Source: CAUZSN01 sp963582345 (GTDB lineage: Bacteria; Planctomycetota; Planctomycetia; Planctomycetales; Planctomycetaceae). From it: a DNA stretch of 6,210 nucleotides. The notes below the pieces were generated by a model, which worked only from the letters and a program-made list of their open reading frames with translations, had not been told where the DNA came from and ran no database searches. Below, in pieces: positions 5,708 to 6,210 of the stretch. Every line of letters begins with the position of its first letter. Positions within the stretch are counted from its first letter, which is position 1. Both the position numbers and the translations under genes were made by a program. The stretch spans positions 1-6,210 of the forward strand of contig CAUZSN010000150.1 in the NCBI GenBank assembly GCA_963582345.1. The letters run 5' to 3'.

Positions 5708-5742
5708 CAACATTTTAAATAGTGTTGATCATTATGTTTCAA
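5708..5742 (-). promoter_or_regulatory. candidate promoter of the lipoprotein operon with overlapping dyad
   Basis: Read on the minus strand, TTGAAA (5742 to 5737) is followed after 17 bases by TTTAAA (5719 to 5714), inside an AT-rich patch ahead of the operon. TATTTA (5721 to 5716) at 15 bases is an alternative -10. Transcription would begin near 5707, leaving about 170 nt of leader before the lipoprotein ATG. A dyad, CAACA (5708-5712) with TGTTG (5723-5727), straddles the -10 and could be an operator. This is pattern matching only. Confidence 0.35.
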
Positions 5743-5792
5743 ATTAAATGTCCGCTTTTGAGTGCCACATTTGGTTGTAAGTGGGATATTGT

Positions 5793-5796
5793 AGGA
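5793..5796 (+). promoter_or_regulatory. weak Shine-Dalgarno (AGGA) for the PilZ-like gene
   Basis: AGGA ends five bases before the ATG at 5802 and eight before a second in-frame ATG at 5805. It is one of the few ribosome-site-like sequences in the window and favours one of these starts. The frame stays open upstream only to a TAA at 5778-5780, with a GTG at 5781 as a lesser option. Confidence 0.45.
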
Positions 5797-5801
5797 CCGC
5801 A

Positions 5802-6210
5802 ATGATGGCAGAGACATCTTCGTTCGCTATGGTTGACTGTGTCAGCTTACTAGATTTCTGTGCTGCCTTTTCTCGGCGCGTGGTACGACGAATTGTCCCA
5901 GAAGTCGACCGTTGCTCGGAACCACGATTTCAGGTGGTACTTCCAGCCATTGTGCGATCGATTGACGAGGAGTGCCAATTGCAGGGCGATGTATTTCGGG
6001 CAATGACGTACGGTGTATCCCGGCAGCGGATGGGCTTACTACACACTTGGCCGGTTCCCACCAGATTTCTAGCAGTGGAGTTGAGTCTTCCGATTGCTGG
6101 AAAGACCGATGACGTCCAGATAGTGTTGGAGGTAATTTCGTTGTCGAGGCGTTGTGAGGCTTATCGACTTTGGCGTAGTAACCACACCCAGGCAGTTTTC
6201 ACCGGGACGT
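5802..6210 (+). CDS. PilZ-like domain protein, 5' part only (runs off the window)
   Basis: An open frame runs from ATG 5802 to the window end (136 codons, no stop). The segment from about Phe65 to Ile112 follows the planctomycete PilZ pattern that I recall: a strand, an S-x-x-x-x-G-L-L-H-T turn (Ser73 to Thr82), then FLAVEL (89-94) and a final strand VQIVLEVI (105-112). PilZ domains bind cyclic di-GMP through an RxxxR motif and a (D/N)xSxxG motif. Here the second reads Gly71-Val-Ser73-Arg-Gln-Arg76, so Asp and Gly are lost and only Ser remains. For the first, Arg42 precedes the first strand, but the partner four residues earlier is Cys38 (Arg37 is adjacent). Nucleotide binding is therefore doubtful. 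No signal peptide is seen. It is divergent to the lipoprotein operon. The missing 3' end may hold another domain, or the reading frame may close soon after, since planctomycete PilZ proteins of this type are short. Confidence 0.65.
   Translation, partial: MMAETSSFAMVDCVSLLDFCAAFSRRVVRRIVPEVDRCSEPRFQVVLPAIVRSIDEECQLQGDVFRAMTYGVSRQRMGLLHTWPVPTRFLAVELSLPIAGKTDDVQIVLEVISLSRRCEAYRLWRSNHTQAVFTGT

Overview
The window looks like chromosomal DNA of a planctomycete (Pirellulaceae-like). This is inferred from protein style, not from a marker gene. The indicators are an exported alpha/beta hydrolase of the 'TLGG-QFW' type, a ThiF/MoeB-like E1 enzyme with a C-terminal extension, an NPCBM protein with a repeated beta-rich N-terminal half, an exported squalene-cyclase-like helical toroid, a tiny His/Pro-rich lipoprotein and a PilZ-like protein. 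Base composition is near 50% GC. Shine-Dalgarno sites are weak or absent, as is common in this phylum. I see no tRNA, rRNA, CRISPR array or insertion sequence.

Layout: (1) 1-92 holds no recognisable gene. (2) 93-2153, plus strand: a signal-peptide ORF (93-236) whose stop overlaps, out of frame, the start of an alpha/beta hydrolase (233-1129). The hydrolase overlaps by 17 bp a ThiF-family adenylyltransferase (1113-2153). The signal peptide and hydrolase look like one gene broken by a 1-base frameshift, or a sequencing error. (3) 2154-2751: a 598-bp gap between convergent genes. It holds no credible protein gene but is dense in perfect inverted repeats (arms of 5 to 9 bp). (4) 2752-5533, minus strand: a three-gene operon read from right to left: a small lipoprotein (5533 to 5210), a signal-peptide-bearing toroid protein (5120 to 4056) and a signal-peptide-bearing NPCBM protein (3966 to 2752). 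Each upstream stop lies in an ATGA motif that would also open a 31-codon N-terminal extension of the next gene. (5) 5534-5801: a divergent intergenic region with an AT-rich promoter-like stretch. (6) 5802 to the window end, plus strand: the first 136 codons of a PilZ-like protein with a degraded c-di-GMP-binding motif.

How the genes may work together: all three minus-strand products carry export signals, so they probably act together in the envelope. The NPCBM module suggests glycan binding and the toroid suggests a scaffold or an uncharacterised enzyme, but no catalytic residues identify a reaction. The hydrolase and ThiF protein are translationally linked. No ubiquitin-like or sulfur-carrier partner is visible here, so the ThiF pathway (thiamine, molybdopterin or other) cannot be assigned from this window.
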